Shown: piece after piece, positions 8,155 to 15,881 of the stretch
Layout: each line of letters opens with the position of its first letter
Numbering within the stretch: the stretch's first letter is position 1
Position numbers and translations under genes: made by a program
The notes under the pieces: model-generated
What the model saw: the letters and a program-made list of their open reading frames with translations, nothing else
Told to the model about the DNA's origin: nothing
Database searches by the model: none
Assembly (NCBI GenBank): GCA_965234685.1
Contig: OZ248539.1
Span: 1,364,001 to 1,428,000, forward strand
Direction of reading: 5' to 3'
Length of the DNA: 64,000 nucleotides
Origin: Fimbriimonas planktonicus
Lineage (GTDB): Bacteria > Armatimonadota > Fimbriimonadia > Fimbriimonadales > Fimbriimonadaceae

Positions 8155-9278
8155 TTCTTCCATCCAAAGAGGTTATGGAAAAACCCGCCAGGCTCGGCAC
8201 CATGGGGCATGTTCTCGCCGCGAAGCTCAGCAAGTTCTCGAATGAGCTTCGCTTCGGGCTCGGTCAATTTAGTTGGAATCAAAACGTTCACTTGTACGGT
8301 CAAATCTCCACGCCGACCGCCATGTAACGGGGGCAAGCCAGCTCCTCGCGAGGTCAGCGGTGTCCCGGGCTGGGTTCCGGCTTTGATCTCGAGCTCGATA
8401 TCGGCATCAACGCCTTCGATCTTGACTTTGTCTCCAAGCGCGGCCTGCGCAAAAGTGAGGTCGAGGACCGTGAACAGGTGCGTTCCACGGCGCTCAAAGC
8501 GAGGATCGTTTTCAACTTCGAGAGAGATAAACAGGTCTCCGGGTCGCCCGGTGCCGACACCTTCGCTGCCTGCTCCAGGAATCTGCATCGTCGCGCCGTT
8601 GTCAACTCCAGGTGGCACGTCGACCGACATGGTCTTGCGCTGCCTCTCAAGCTTTTGGCCCCGACACTTTTTGCATGGGTTCGAGGTCGTTGTGCCTTCG
8701 CCTCGGCAGGTTGGGCATACGGTCTGGGTTCGAACTTGGCCGATGAAGGTGCTGCGTACCGTTGTAACCGCGCCGGCGCCTTTACAGCCCGTGCAGGTTT
8801 CGGGTGCGCCGCCGCCTTCTACACCCGTTCCGCGGCAGCTGGAGCATCTGGCATAGGTATCGAAATTGACTTCCTTCTTGACGCCCGTAAGGACTTCTTG
8901 GAGGGTGATGGTCGCGCTGGTTTGAACATCTTCGCCATCTCGACCGGTTCTGCGTCGGCCAGTTTGAGCTCCGGCTGCACCGCCAAAGAACATGTCGAAG
9001 ATGTCGCCAATGCCGCCACCGCCGTTGAAGAAATCACCGGCGCCAGCACCAGGGCCGTCCTCGGTGGTTCCAAATTGATCAAAGCGCGCACGCTTCTCGG
9101 GGTCGCTCAGCACGGAATAGGCAGAGCCAATTTCTTTAAACTTTTCTTCCGCCGTCGGGTCATTGGGGTTGACGTCGGGGTGGTGCTGACGCGCAAGACG
9201 GCGGTAGGCGGACTTGATTTCGTCCGCCGACGCACTTCTTGCAACACCAAGAACCTCGTAGGGGTCCCTAACCGCCAT
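8151..9278 (-). CDS. dnaJ: Chaperone DnaJ (type I)
   Basis: 375 residues. J-domain at 5-70 with His33-Pro34-Asp35; Gly/Phe-rich linker 75-105; zinc-binding region with C145-C148, C162-C165, C188-C191 and C202-C205 (the last repeat reads CKKCRGQK rather than CxxCxGxG); then the two beta-sandwich substrate domains and dimer region. It delivers unfolded proteins to DnaK and stimulates its ATPase in the cytoplasm. It lies 11 bases after rpoZ and overlaps prmA. dnaK and grpE are not in the window. A second, zinc-less J-protein is encoded at 14.5 kb. Confidence 0.96.
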   Translation of the reverse strand: MAVRDPYEVLGVARSASADEIKSAYRRLARQHHPDVNPNDPTAEEKFKEIGSAYSVLSDPEKRARFDQFGTTEDGPGAGAGDFFNGGGGIGDIFDMFFGGAAGAQTGRRRTGRDGEDVQTSATITLQEVLTGVKKEVNFDTYARCSSCRGTGVEGGGAPETCTGCKGAGAVTTVRSTFIGQVRTQTVCPTCRGEGTTTSNPCKKCRGQKLERQRKTMSVDVPPGVDNGATMQIPGAGSEGVGTGRPGDLFISLEVENDPRFERRGTHLFTVLDLTFAQAALGDKVKIEGVDADIELEIKAGTQPGTPLTSRGAGLPPLHGGRRGDLTVQVNVLIPTKLTEPEAKLIRELAELRGENMPHGAEPGGFFHNLFGWKK

Positions 9279-9288
9279 TTACTTCGTT

Positions 9289-9777
9289 TTACTCGCTTGC
9301 CGAATCGTCTTCGTCGGAGCTCTCTTGCTCCGCGAGATCGTTCAACGACAGGGTGCCTTCACCGTCATCGCCAATTTCGGTCTCTTCCTCTTCTCCAACA
9401 AGGTCAGAGAGGGACATGATTTCTTCTGGGTCGACGAGCTCTTCGACATCGTCATCCGCGAGAATCGTATCGTCGCTGATGAGGACGACTTCGGCTTCAT
9501 CAAGGGCCGGGAGAAGCATTCCGCGCTCGGAAACGCTTTCGTCAACCAGCAAGTCGACTTCCATCGCAATATCGATGGCTTCGAGCTTGTCGGGCAAGAT
9601 CGGCTTAATTTTGCCAGCCGCAATTTCGGCGAGGGCAATTGTTAAAGGGTGTTTGGAGTCAACATGGACGAGTGCCGGGGCACCTTCTCCAAGTTGCTTG
9701 GCGCGCTTTGCGGCGAGATTCGAGAGTACGAACTTTCCGTATGGATAGTCGTTGAGGATATCGGGTTTTGGAAGCAT
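9289..9777 (-). CDS. rpoZ: RNA polymerase omega subunit with acidic C-terminal extension
   Basis: 162 residues. The first ~65 residues fit omega: YPYGKFVLSNLAAKRAKQLG then HPLTIALAEIAAGKI, corresponding to the conserved AAKRARQL and ALxEIAxGxI blocks. Omega folds around the beta-prime C-terminus and aids polymerase assembly. The remaining ~90 residues are an unusual tail, very rich in Asp/Glu (DDDVEELVDPEE, GEEEETE) with two related motifs, MSLSDLVGEEEE and LSLNDLAEQESS. Typical omega is 70-100 residues. First gene of the rpoZ-dnaJ-prmA-rsmE operon, diverging from the FAH-family gene. Confidence 0.85.
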   Translation of the reverse strand: MLPKPDILNDYPYGKFVLSNLAAKRAKQLGEGAPALVHVDSKHPLTIALAEIAAGKIKPILPDKLEAIDIAMEVDLLVDESVSERGMLLPALDEAEVVLISDDTILADDDVEELVDPEEIMSLSDLVGEEEETEIGDDGEGTLSLNDLAEQESSDEDDSASE

Positions 9778-9846
9778 AGCCCAGTGATGCGAACTTTCAA
9801 TTTACCCGTTCGAGGTGAGTAATTGCCATCCGGTAACCTCATTTCC

Positions 9847-10641
9847 ATGAAGTTGATCCGGTTTGAGCTGAAAGCCGATCCCAGCAAAATCCGTTCTGGA
9901 ATTGTGCAAGCAGGCAAGGTTTACGAAACGGAAGGAGGCCAAGGAGTCGGCGTTCACGAAGCTGCCTTGGTGCGACCTTTGATTCCGGTGGCGAAAACAA
10001 CTTCGGTTCGTATCTTCCATCGTGAGTTCCAGCCAGACGCGATTCAGCAGATGGAGATGGAGGATTTCCACTACTTCGTTGGCAACCCCGGCAGCCTCAT
10101 TGGACCCAGCCAGATCGTTCCTTATCCTTACTGGACCGATCATTTAACGGTTGTTCCGTACTTAGCGGCCGTTGTCCTCGGTGATGCGTGGAAGGTCGAC
10201 ATTCAGTACGCAGACGAGTTGATCTTGGGAGTAACGATCATGGCGGTTCTCGTCGCGCACGATACGTTCCAACAGGACCGGAAGCTAGGCCGAGGAATGG
10301 GCCGGTCGTACGACGTCGCGGCCGCCTTTGGGCCGGTTCTGACCACGCCGGAAGAGCTTGATGGCTCGGTCACAAACGACGAAGTCGGCCGAAGGTACGA
10401 GCTTGAATCGGTCGTCCGAATCAACGGCGTAGAAAAAACTCGGGGCAACAGCGTCGATCTGCCCTTGACCCTCGCCCAGGCGATTCAGTCAGCCAGCCAA
10501 GGTGCGCCACTTCGCGAAGGCGATATTGTCGCCATCGGGCCGCTCGTGGATGAACCCGAGTTGGTCCGCATCGACCCCGAAGATGAGATTCAAGTTGCGG
10601 TGGAAAGCCTCGGTGCGATCTCCATCAAAATGGACGCGTAA
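9847..10641 (+). CDS. Fumarylacetoacetate hydrolase family protein
   Basis: 264 residues from the ATG at 9847 (MKLIRFELKAD, the common family opening). An alternative TTG at 9823 has a better ribosome-binding site (GAGGTGAG 4 bases upstream), so the start is unsettled. The C-terminal half shows FAH-fold features: VILGDAWK-like strand, GRSYDVAAAFGPVLTTPEEL, NGVEKTRGNSVDLPLTLAQAI and REGDIVAIGP. Family members cleave or isomerise acylpyruvates using a divalent metal. The first 120 residues are divergent and some usual metal-ligand acidic residues are hard to place, so the substrate is unknown; a role in tyrosine breakdown with hpd is only possible. Ends 8 bases before the M16 gene. Confidence 0.75.
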   Translation: MKLIRFELKADPSKIRSGIVQAGKVYETEGGQGVGVHEAALVRPLIPVAKTTSVRIFHREFQPDAIQQMEMEDFHYFVGNPGSLIGPSQIVPYPYWTDHLTVVPYLAAVVLGDAWKVDIQYADELILGVTIMAVLVAHDTFQQDRKLGRGMGRSYDVAAAFGPVLTTPEELDGSVTNDEVGRRYELESVVRINGVEKTRGNSVDLPLTLAQAIQSASQGAPLREGDIVAIGPLVDEPELVRIDPEDEIQVAVESLGAISIKMDA

Positions 10642-10649
10642 ACGAACCT

Positions 10650-11894
10650 ATGTCAAACATCGTTAAGCACACATTGCCCAACGGCATGCGAGTTCTCGTG
10701 GAGCCGGTTGGCCATGTCCGTTCTGCGGCGGTTGGTCTGTGGTGCAAAACCGGCAGCCGTCACGAAAACGAGAACGAAGCCGGAATTACTCACTTGATCG
10801 AGCACATGCTCTTCAAGGGAACGAAGACTCGAACAGCAAAGCAAATTGCCGAATCCATCGAAGGTCGCGGCGGTTCGCTTAACGCCTTCACCGACCGGGA
10901 AAGCACCTGCTACTACTGCCGCGTGCTGTCGGATGACGTTGAGAACGGCATCGACGTGCTGTCGGACATGATGCTGAACTCACTCATCGATCCGGAAGAG
11001 CTAAAGCGCGAAGAGCAAGTGGTTCTCGAAGAGATCCGCCGAAGCGAAGACGAGCCGGGAGACCACGTGCACGAACTCCACCTCGAAGGCCGCTGGGGCA
11101 GCCACCCGCTCGGAAAGCCGATTATCGGGACGAGGGAATCTGTTTCTTCATTCGAACCGCAACACATTCGAAGCTATATGGATCGGCAGTATCGAGCCGA
11201 AAACGTGGTGCTTTCGATCGCCGGAAACGTTGATCCGGCTGTTGTCATTCGCAAAGCCGAAGAATGGTTTGGCGCTCTGCCAACCGGCGTTACCGACTCC
11301 CAGCCAACCCGGCCATCGGGCAGCGGCGGCGTGAACTACATCGAGAAGGACGTTGAGCAGGTTCATTTCTGCATCGGCACCGAAGGTTGTTCGCTCTATG
11401 ACGACGAACTCTTTACTCTGGCCGTGCTCGATGGAGCGATGGGCGGCAGCATGTCTTCGCGGCTGTTCCAAGAAATCCGTGAAAAGCGAGGGCTTGCTTA
11501 CTCGGTGGGTAGCTACACCCTCACCTATGGCGCGGGTGGCGCGTTCACGGTTTACGGCGGAACGAGCGAGCAGAACTGGGAGCAAGTTCAGGAGTTGGTC
11601 CGAAAAGAGTTCGACAACCTGATGAAGTCCGGTTTAGAAGCAGAAGAGCTTGCGCGGACGAAGCGGCACCTTGCCGGATCGATTGTGCTCGGTCTCGAAG
11701 GCATGAGCAGCCGGATGATGCGAATGAGCAAGAACGAGCTTCACCACGGCCGAATCATTCCGCTGGAAGAAACCTTGGCCAAGCTGGAAGCGGTTACCAA
11801 CGACGGAATTGTTGAGGTCGCGAACCGAATCTTGAAGCCTGAACTCGTGAGCACAACCGCCATCGGTCCCGGCGCCGAAGCTGAACCTGCATGA
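10650..11894 (+). CDS. M16 family zinc peptidase
   Basis: 414 residues with no signal peptide. The inverted zinc motif HxxEH is His48-Leu-Ile-Glu51-His52, with the third ligand expected in LEEIRRSED about 75 residues later. SRLFQEIREKRGLAYSVGS and GLEGMSSRMMRMSKN are typical of the second half of the pitrilysin/mitochondrial processing peptidase (PqqL/YmxG) family. It probably degrades peptides in the cytoplasm or periplasm as a homodimer. The stop overlaps the histidine kinase ATG (ATGA), suggesting coupled translation. Confidence 0.93.
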   Translation: MSNIVKHTLPNGMRVLVEPVGHVRSAAVGLWCKTGSRHENENEAGITHLIEHMLFKGTKTRTAKQIAESIEGRGGSLNAFTDRESTCYYCRVLSDDVENGIDVLSDMMLNSLIDPEELKREEQVVLEEIRRSEDEPGDHVHELHLEGRWGSHPLGKPIIGTRESVSSFEPQHIRSYMDRQYRAENVVLSIAGNVDPAVVIRKAEEWFGALPTGVTDSQPTRPSGSGGVNYIEKDVEQVHFCIGTEGCSLYDDELFTLAVLDGAMGGSMSSRLFQEIREKRGLAYSVGSYTLTYGAGGAFTVYGGTSEQNWEQVQELVRKEFDNLMKSGLEAEELARTKRHLAGSIVLGLEGMSSRMMRMSKNELHHGRIIPLEETLAKLEAVTNDGIVEVANRILKPELVSTTAIGPGAEAEPA

Positions 11895-13480
11895 ACAAAC
11901 TCGTCGCCTTGCTGGAACGAGCGACCAAGGCGGACAGCGTTAGCGCGCTGACCGCCGAACTGGTGCAGGTCTTGGTCCAGTTAACCGGGGCAGAGTCCTG
12001 CGACATCCTGCTAAAGGAGGGTTCCGACACCCTCGTGCTTCGGGCAAGCACGATGTACCCGGAGCTTTTGGGACGGCTACGCCTTGGAAAACAGGTCGGG
12101 CTATGCGGCGTTGCGCTCGCCTCGAACACACCGGTTTTCATTGAAGCGAAGGTTCAGGATGACCCGCGGTACGCCCGGTATCCCGACACGCACGAGCACG
12201 CATTTGAGGCTGAGGCCGTGCTTCCTTTGGCAAGTGCGGACATCCCGAATGGCGTCGTGCTCCTTCGGTTTACGGAGCCAACGGAGTTTCCAACCGAAAA
12301 ACGGCTTGAGCTTGAACAAGCGGCGGTCATGACGCAGCTGATCATCGACGTTTGGCGCAACGCCTATGGTCAAGGAACGCGGCACACCCGCCTCGGAGCT
12401 TTGAGCGAAGTTTCCAAGACTATCGCGCAGTCGCCGTATCTCGAAGAAATACTTCAGCTTCTAGTGAACTACACCGCGCAGCAATTTAACTACCGGGTCT
12501 GCACGGTTCGACTCCTGGACGAGGCACGCGGCGAGCTCGTTCTCCGCGCCACTCAAGCTCCCGCGAAGGCTTACCAAAAGAAGCGCGCAATCAAACTGGG
12601 TGAGAGCTTTGCCGGTCAGGCGATCGCCGACAACCAGCCAGTGATTGTGCGGGACGTACAGATTGCGGACGAATACATCGGGCACGACTTGGCCGTTGAG
12701 CAAGGTTTGCGGTCCATGATTTGTATCCCCCTGACGATGCAGGGGCGACCGATTGGCGTTCTGAGCTGCTACACAGCGGAGGTGCGCGACTTCGGGGCGG
12801 ATGAGATCAAGGCACTCGAAACCCTGGCGAAGCAGGCAGCCGTCAGCATCGAGCACGCCAAGATGCAGGTGCGAAACACCTTGATGCAGGAGATGCATCA
12901 CCGGGTTAAGAACAACCTTCAGCAGGTTGCTTCCCTGCTCCGCCTTCAAATGCGACACAGCAGCTACAAAACGCTGGAAGACGCACTGGGCGACTGTTTG
13001 AACCGAATTCTCGCCATCAGCAGCGTCCATGACCTACTGAGCCGAGACGACCTCGACCACGTTGGCCTGCGAAGCATTGCCGAAACGCTAGTGCATCACC
13101 AGCAGAGTTCGTTCTTGCTTCCCGACCGTAAAGTGCGGTTCGAAGTTCGTGGTTCAGACGTGCGCCTAAACATGACCCAAGCGACCCAGGTTGCCTTGGT
13201 TCTCAATGAGCTCATTCAGAACGCGGTTGAGCACGGATTTGAGGATTCGCTCGAAGGCGAAATCCATGTTACGGTCGAGGATTCGGATGAGGAAGTTAGC
13301 GTTTGGGTGAGCAATAGCGGTGACCCGCTGCCGGACGATTTCAACCCAACCGTGAGTAGTCACCTTGGATTGAAAATAGTCGACAACCTAGCGCGCGGAC
13401 TCAACGGCAAGTTCAAGATGTCGAATGTGCTCGGCTGGACGGTGGCGGAAGTGACCTTCCATCGCTCGACAAGTGAGTGA
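11891..13480 (+). CDS. Cytoplasmic GAF-GAF sensor histidine kinase (HisKA_2 type)
   Basis: 529 residues, no membrane segment. GAF domain 1 at about 20-150 and GAF domain 2 at about 180-320, each with a typical ending (IPLTMQGRPIGVLSCYT in the second). The phospho-acceptor region reads EMHHRVKNNLQ (334-344), with the HisKA_2 phospho-His expected at 337, and the ATPase N-box is LNELIQNAVEHGFED. Such kinases sense small molecules or light/redox and phosphorylate a response regulator; none is adjacent, so the partner is elsewhere. Coupled to the M16 peptidase gene by an ATGA overlap, an unusual pairing with no obvious functional logic. Confidence 0.92.
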   Translation: MNKLVALLERATKADSVSALTAELVQVLVQLTGAESCDILLKEGSDTLVLRASTMYPELLGRLRLGKQVGLCGVALASNTPVFIEAKVQDDPRYARYPDTHEHAFEAEAVLPLASADIPNGVVLLRFTEPTEFPTEKRLELEQAAVMTQLIIDVWRNAYGQGTRHTRLGALSEVSKTIAQSPYLEEILQLLVNYTAQQFNYRVCTVRLLDEARGELVLRATQAPAKAYQKKRAIKLGESFAGQAIADNQPVIVRDVQIADEYIGHDLAVEQGLRSMICIPLTMQGRPIGVLSCYTAEVRDFGADEIKALETLAKQAAVSIEHAKMQVRNTLMQEMHHRVKNNLQQVASLLRLQMRHSSYKTLEDALGDCLNRILAISSVHDLLSRDDLDHVGLRSIAETLVHHQQSSFLLPDRKVRFEVRGSDVRLNMTQATQVALVLNELIQNAVEHGFEDSLEGEIHVTVEDSDEEVSVWVSNSGDPLPDDFNPTVSSHLGLKIVDNLARGLNGKFKMSNVLGWTVAEVTFHRSTSE

Positions 13481-13503
13481 TGGCTTCTGGGTAAAACGCC
13501 GGA

Positions 13504-14463
13504 ATGCCATTGGTGGACCTGCCGCTTGACGAACTGAGAACCTACGCCGGACGAAACCCGAAACCCGCCGACCATGCCGAGTTCTGGGCGGCGGGGCTTG
13601 CCGAGCTTGACGCGCTTGATCCACAGGTCGAGATCGTTGATAGCTTGTTCCAACCCGCGCATGTTCGGTGCGCCGACCTTTGGTTCACCGGCACCGGCAA
13701 CTCGCGAATTCACGCTAAGTTACTTATTCCACGTGAGATCAAAGATCCGGCGCCGGCCGTGTGTCACTTCCACGGCTACAGCATGCGGGCCGATGACTGG
13801 ACGGGTTACCTGGGCTACGCCGGAGCGGGATTCGTGGTTGCGGCACTTGATTGCCGCGGACAGGCGGGCCAGTCTCAGGACGGAGTCTCAGTCAAAGGTC
13901 CGACGCTGGATGGACACATCATCCGCGGACTCGCCGACGAGCCAAGCAAGCTGTACTACCGGAACGTCTTTTTGGACACCGTGCTTTTGGCCCGAATTGT
14001 GATGGGGCTACCAGAAGTGGATGCCAGTCGAGTTGGTGCCTACGGCGGATCGCAGGGTGGCGCACTGGCATTGGCGTGTGCGTCCCTTGAGCCGAGAATC
14101 AACCGGGTTGCACCGGTTCACCCGTTCCTTTCCGACTATCAGCGCGTCTGGGAGATGGATCAGGACGTTGCCGCTTATGCCGAACTTCGCCGATTCTTCC
14201 GTCAGTTCGATCCGCAACACAAGCGAGAGGCCGAGATCTTCGAGAAACTCGGATACATCGACGTTCAACACCTCACCGATCGGATCAAGGGCGAAGTGCT
14301 GATGGGGATCGGATTGATGGACACGATTACGCCCCCTTCGACCTGCTACGCCGCGTTCAACAAGATCCAGTCTCCGAAGCGAGACGTGGTTTATCCCGAT
14401 TTCGGGCACGAAGGTCTCCCCGAGTTTGGTGACTTCGCGTTCGAATTCTTAAGTCAAATGTAA
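13504..14463 (+). CDS. Acetyl-xylan/cephalosporin-C esterase family (CE7) hydrolase
   Basis: 319 residues, the usual CE7 length. AXE1 features in order: HAKLLIPRE, CHFHGYSMRADDW (oxyanion region), AALDCRGQAGQS (the CE7 RGQ motif), GGSQGGALALA with the nucleophile Ser, GLMDTITPPST with the acid Asp and FGHEG with the catalytic His. These enzymes remove acetyl groups from xylo-oligosaccharides or antibiotics; no signal peptide is seen, so it should act in the cytoplasm on imported oligosaccharides. Stands between the kinase and the heat-shock operon; hairpin 14479-14498 follows. Confidence 0.92.
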   Translation: MPLVDLPLDELRTYAGRNPKPADHAEFWAAGLAELDALDPQVEIVDSLFQPAHVRCADLWFTGTGNSRIHAKLLIPREIKDPAPAVCHFHGYSMRADDWTGYLGYAGAGFVVAALDCRGQAGQSQDGVSVKGPTLDGHIIRGLADEPSKLYYRNVFLDTVLLARIVMGLPEVDASRVGAYGGSQGGALALACASLEPRINRVAPVHPFLSDYQRVWEMDQDVAAYAELRRFFRQFDPQHKREAEIFEKLGYIDVQHLTDRIKGEVLMGIGLMDTITPPSTCYAAFNKIQSPKRDVVYPDFGHEGLPEFGDFAFEFLSQM

Positions 14464-14478
14464 TTTCAAGTCGATAGG

Positions 14479-14498
14479 CCGAGAGTCCCAACTCTCGG
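14479..14498. terminator. Hairpin after the CE7 esterase gene
   Basis: CCGAGAGT and ACTCTCGG with a 4-base loop, 16 bases after the stop. No T-tract follows, so termination may be weak or Rho-assisted. Confidence 0.4.
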
Positions 14499-14512
14499 AA
14501 TCTTCGCGGTAA

Positions 14513-14548
14513 ATTGAGTGTTAGAGACTCATACGGTTGAGTCTCTAA
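14513..14548 (+). promoter_or_regulatory. HAIR-type HspR operator with overlapping palindrome
   Basis: TTGAGT, seven bases, ACTCA (14514-14531) fits the HspR-associated inverted repeat (CTTGAGT-N7-ACTCAAG). It overlaps a second, perfect inverted repeat with 11-base arms TTAGAGACTCA and TGAGTCTCTAA (14521-14548), giving three half-sites, just 5 bases before the cbpA start. The downstream operon encodes HspR, so autoregulation is expected. Confidence 0.75.
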
Positions 14549-14553
14549 CTGCT

Positions 14554-15480
14554 ATGGCAAAGAACTACTACGACGTGCTCGGCGTGGATAAAAAGGCGGA
14601 CGAAAAGGAAATCAAGTCTGCCTACCGTCGGCTTGCGCGGAAGTATCACCCGGATGTGAATCCGAATGATGCCACGGCGGAAGCCAAGTTCAAGGAAGTC
14701 TCGGCCGCAAACGAGGTGCTTAGCGATCCCGAGAAGCGGAAGCTTTACGATCAGTACGGGAGCAACTGGGAGCACGCGCAGAATTTTGGTGGCGCAGCGA
14801 ACGACTTTACGACCCAAGGCGCCGGCGGATTCAACTTTGGCGGTGGGGTCGGATCGATCTTCGATCACCTCTTTGGCGGAGGCACCCGGGTTCGCTCCGG
14901 AGTTCAGTTTGAGACCGACCTCTACGAACCTCAGGATGTCGAGAAGGTGGTTGAAGTGAGCCTTGAAGAGATCGATCGCGGAACGAAGCGGACGCTGACT
15001 TACCAAACGATGGATCAGCAGGCGCTTCGTGACCGTGTGACTACGATTCCGACGACAAAGAAGGTTGAAATCACGATCCCCGCTGGGATTGCAGACGGGA
15101 AAAAGCTTCGCGTTCCCGGCAAGGGACAAGCCTCCGCGACCGGACAGGCGGGCGACCTTTTCGTGACGGTCAAATATGCTGCGCACGAGCGATTCGCTCC
15201 TGTTGGCGACCACTTGGAAGTTGAAGTCGCCGTTCCCTACACCGTTGCCGCGCTCGGCGGCGAGATTAAAGTTCCGACGCTCAGATCGACGATGTCGATG
15301 AGAATTCCGGAAGGAACTCAAAGTGGGCAAAAGTTCCGGCTTGCGGGGCAAGGCATCACGCAGTTTGGTGGGGGACGAAATGATCTGTTTGCGCGCATCA
15401 AGATCACCGTTCCGAAAGTCCTTACCGATCAGGAACGTGCATTGCTTAAACAACTTCAGGAGATGAACGGTAACGCGTGA
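14554..15480 (+). CDS. cbpA: CbpA-like J-domain co-chaperone
   Basis: 308 residues from the ATG at 14554 (MAKNYYDVLGVDKKADEKEI); an upstream in-frame start at 14518 would run through the operator and is rejected. J-domain 4-70 with HPD, a Gly/Phe-rich region (GGAGGFNFGGGVGS...), no zinc-finger cysteines, then two DnaJ C-terminal beta domains (VEVSLEEIDRGTKRTLTYQ, ...RVPGKGQA..., GGRNDLFARIKI). This is the type II DnaJ/CbpA architecture: cytoplasmic co-chaperone for DnaK. Pairs with hspR by a GTGA overlap, the classic dnaJ-hspR order of Actinobacteria-type heat-shock operons. Confidence 0.9.
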   Translation: MAKNYYDVLGVDKKADEKEIKSAYRRLARKYHPDVNPNDATAEAKFKEVSAANEVLSDPEKRKLYDQYGSNWEHAQNFGGAANDFTTQGAGGFNFGGGVGSIFDHLFGGGTRVRSGVQFETDLYEPQDVEKVVEVSLEEIDRGTKRTLTYQTMDQQALRDRVTTIPTTKKVEITIPAGIADGKKLRVPGKGQASATGQAGDLFVTVKYAAHERFAPVGDHLEVEVAVPYTVAALGGEIKVPTLRSTMSMRIPEGTQSGQKFRLAGQGITQFGGGRNDLFARIKITVPKVLTDQERALLKQLQEMNGNA

Positions 15481-15881
15481 GGACGGATAACCAGCCCGTC
15501 TATATGATCGGCGTGGCCGCGCAGCTTTGCGGAATCCACCCGCAAACCCTCCGCCAGTATGAGCGGCTTGGCCTTGTAAGCCCCCAGCGGGCCGGTGCAA
15601 AGAACCGCCTGTACAGCGAGAATGACATTCGCCGGGTGAAGCGAATTCAGCGCCTCACCCAGGAAATGGGGGTCAACCTTGCCGGTGTAGAGTTGATTCT
15701 CCGGCTGTTGGAAGACATGGAAGAAGCCCGTCGCGAGATGGATGAGCAGTTGGAGGCTTACCAGCGAGAAGTTGAGATTCGGATTCAGCAACTGTTGGAG
15801 CGACCCAACATTCCAGTTCGGAAGGATGAGTCGCTCTTGCCAGTCCCTAATTTCATCACGCGTCCGCCAATTGACTTATAG
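15477..15881 (+). CDS. hspR: HspR, MerR-family heat-shock repressor
   Basis: 134 residues from a GTG that overlaps the cbpA stop (GTGA). The N-terminal winged helix reads VYMIGVAAQLCGIHPQTLRQ then YERLGLVSPQRAGAKNRLYS, characteristic of HspR among MerR proteins (ALY-like IGVAA, HPQTLRQYE, GLVSP). A long coiled coil (about 65-115, LEDMEEARREMDEQLEAYQR) follows for dimerisation. HspR represses chaperone genes through HAIR elements with DnaK as co-repressor; a HAIR-like site sits before cbpA. The 3' end overlaps the convergent DUF418 gene by 26 bases. Confidence 0.9.
   Translation: MRTDNQPVYMIGVAAQLCGIHPQTLRQYERLGLVSPQRAGAKNRLYSENDIRRVKRIQRLTQEMGVNLAGVELILRLLEDMEEARREMDEQLEAYQREVEIRIQQLLERPNIPVRKDESLLPVPNFITRPPIDL

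Noticed and set aside
14518..14553. Upstream start for cbpA
   Set aside because: It would translate the HAIR palindrome; the standard J-protein opening MAKNYYDVLGV begins at 14554.
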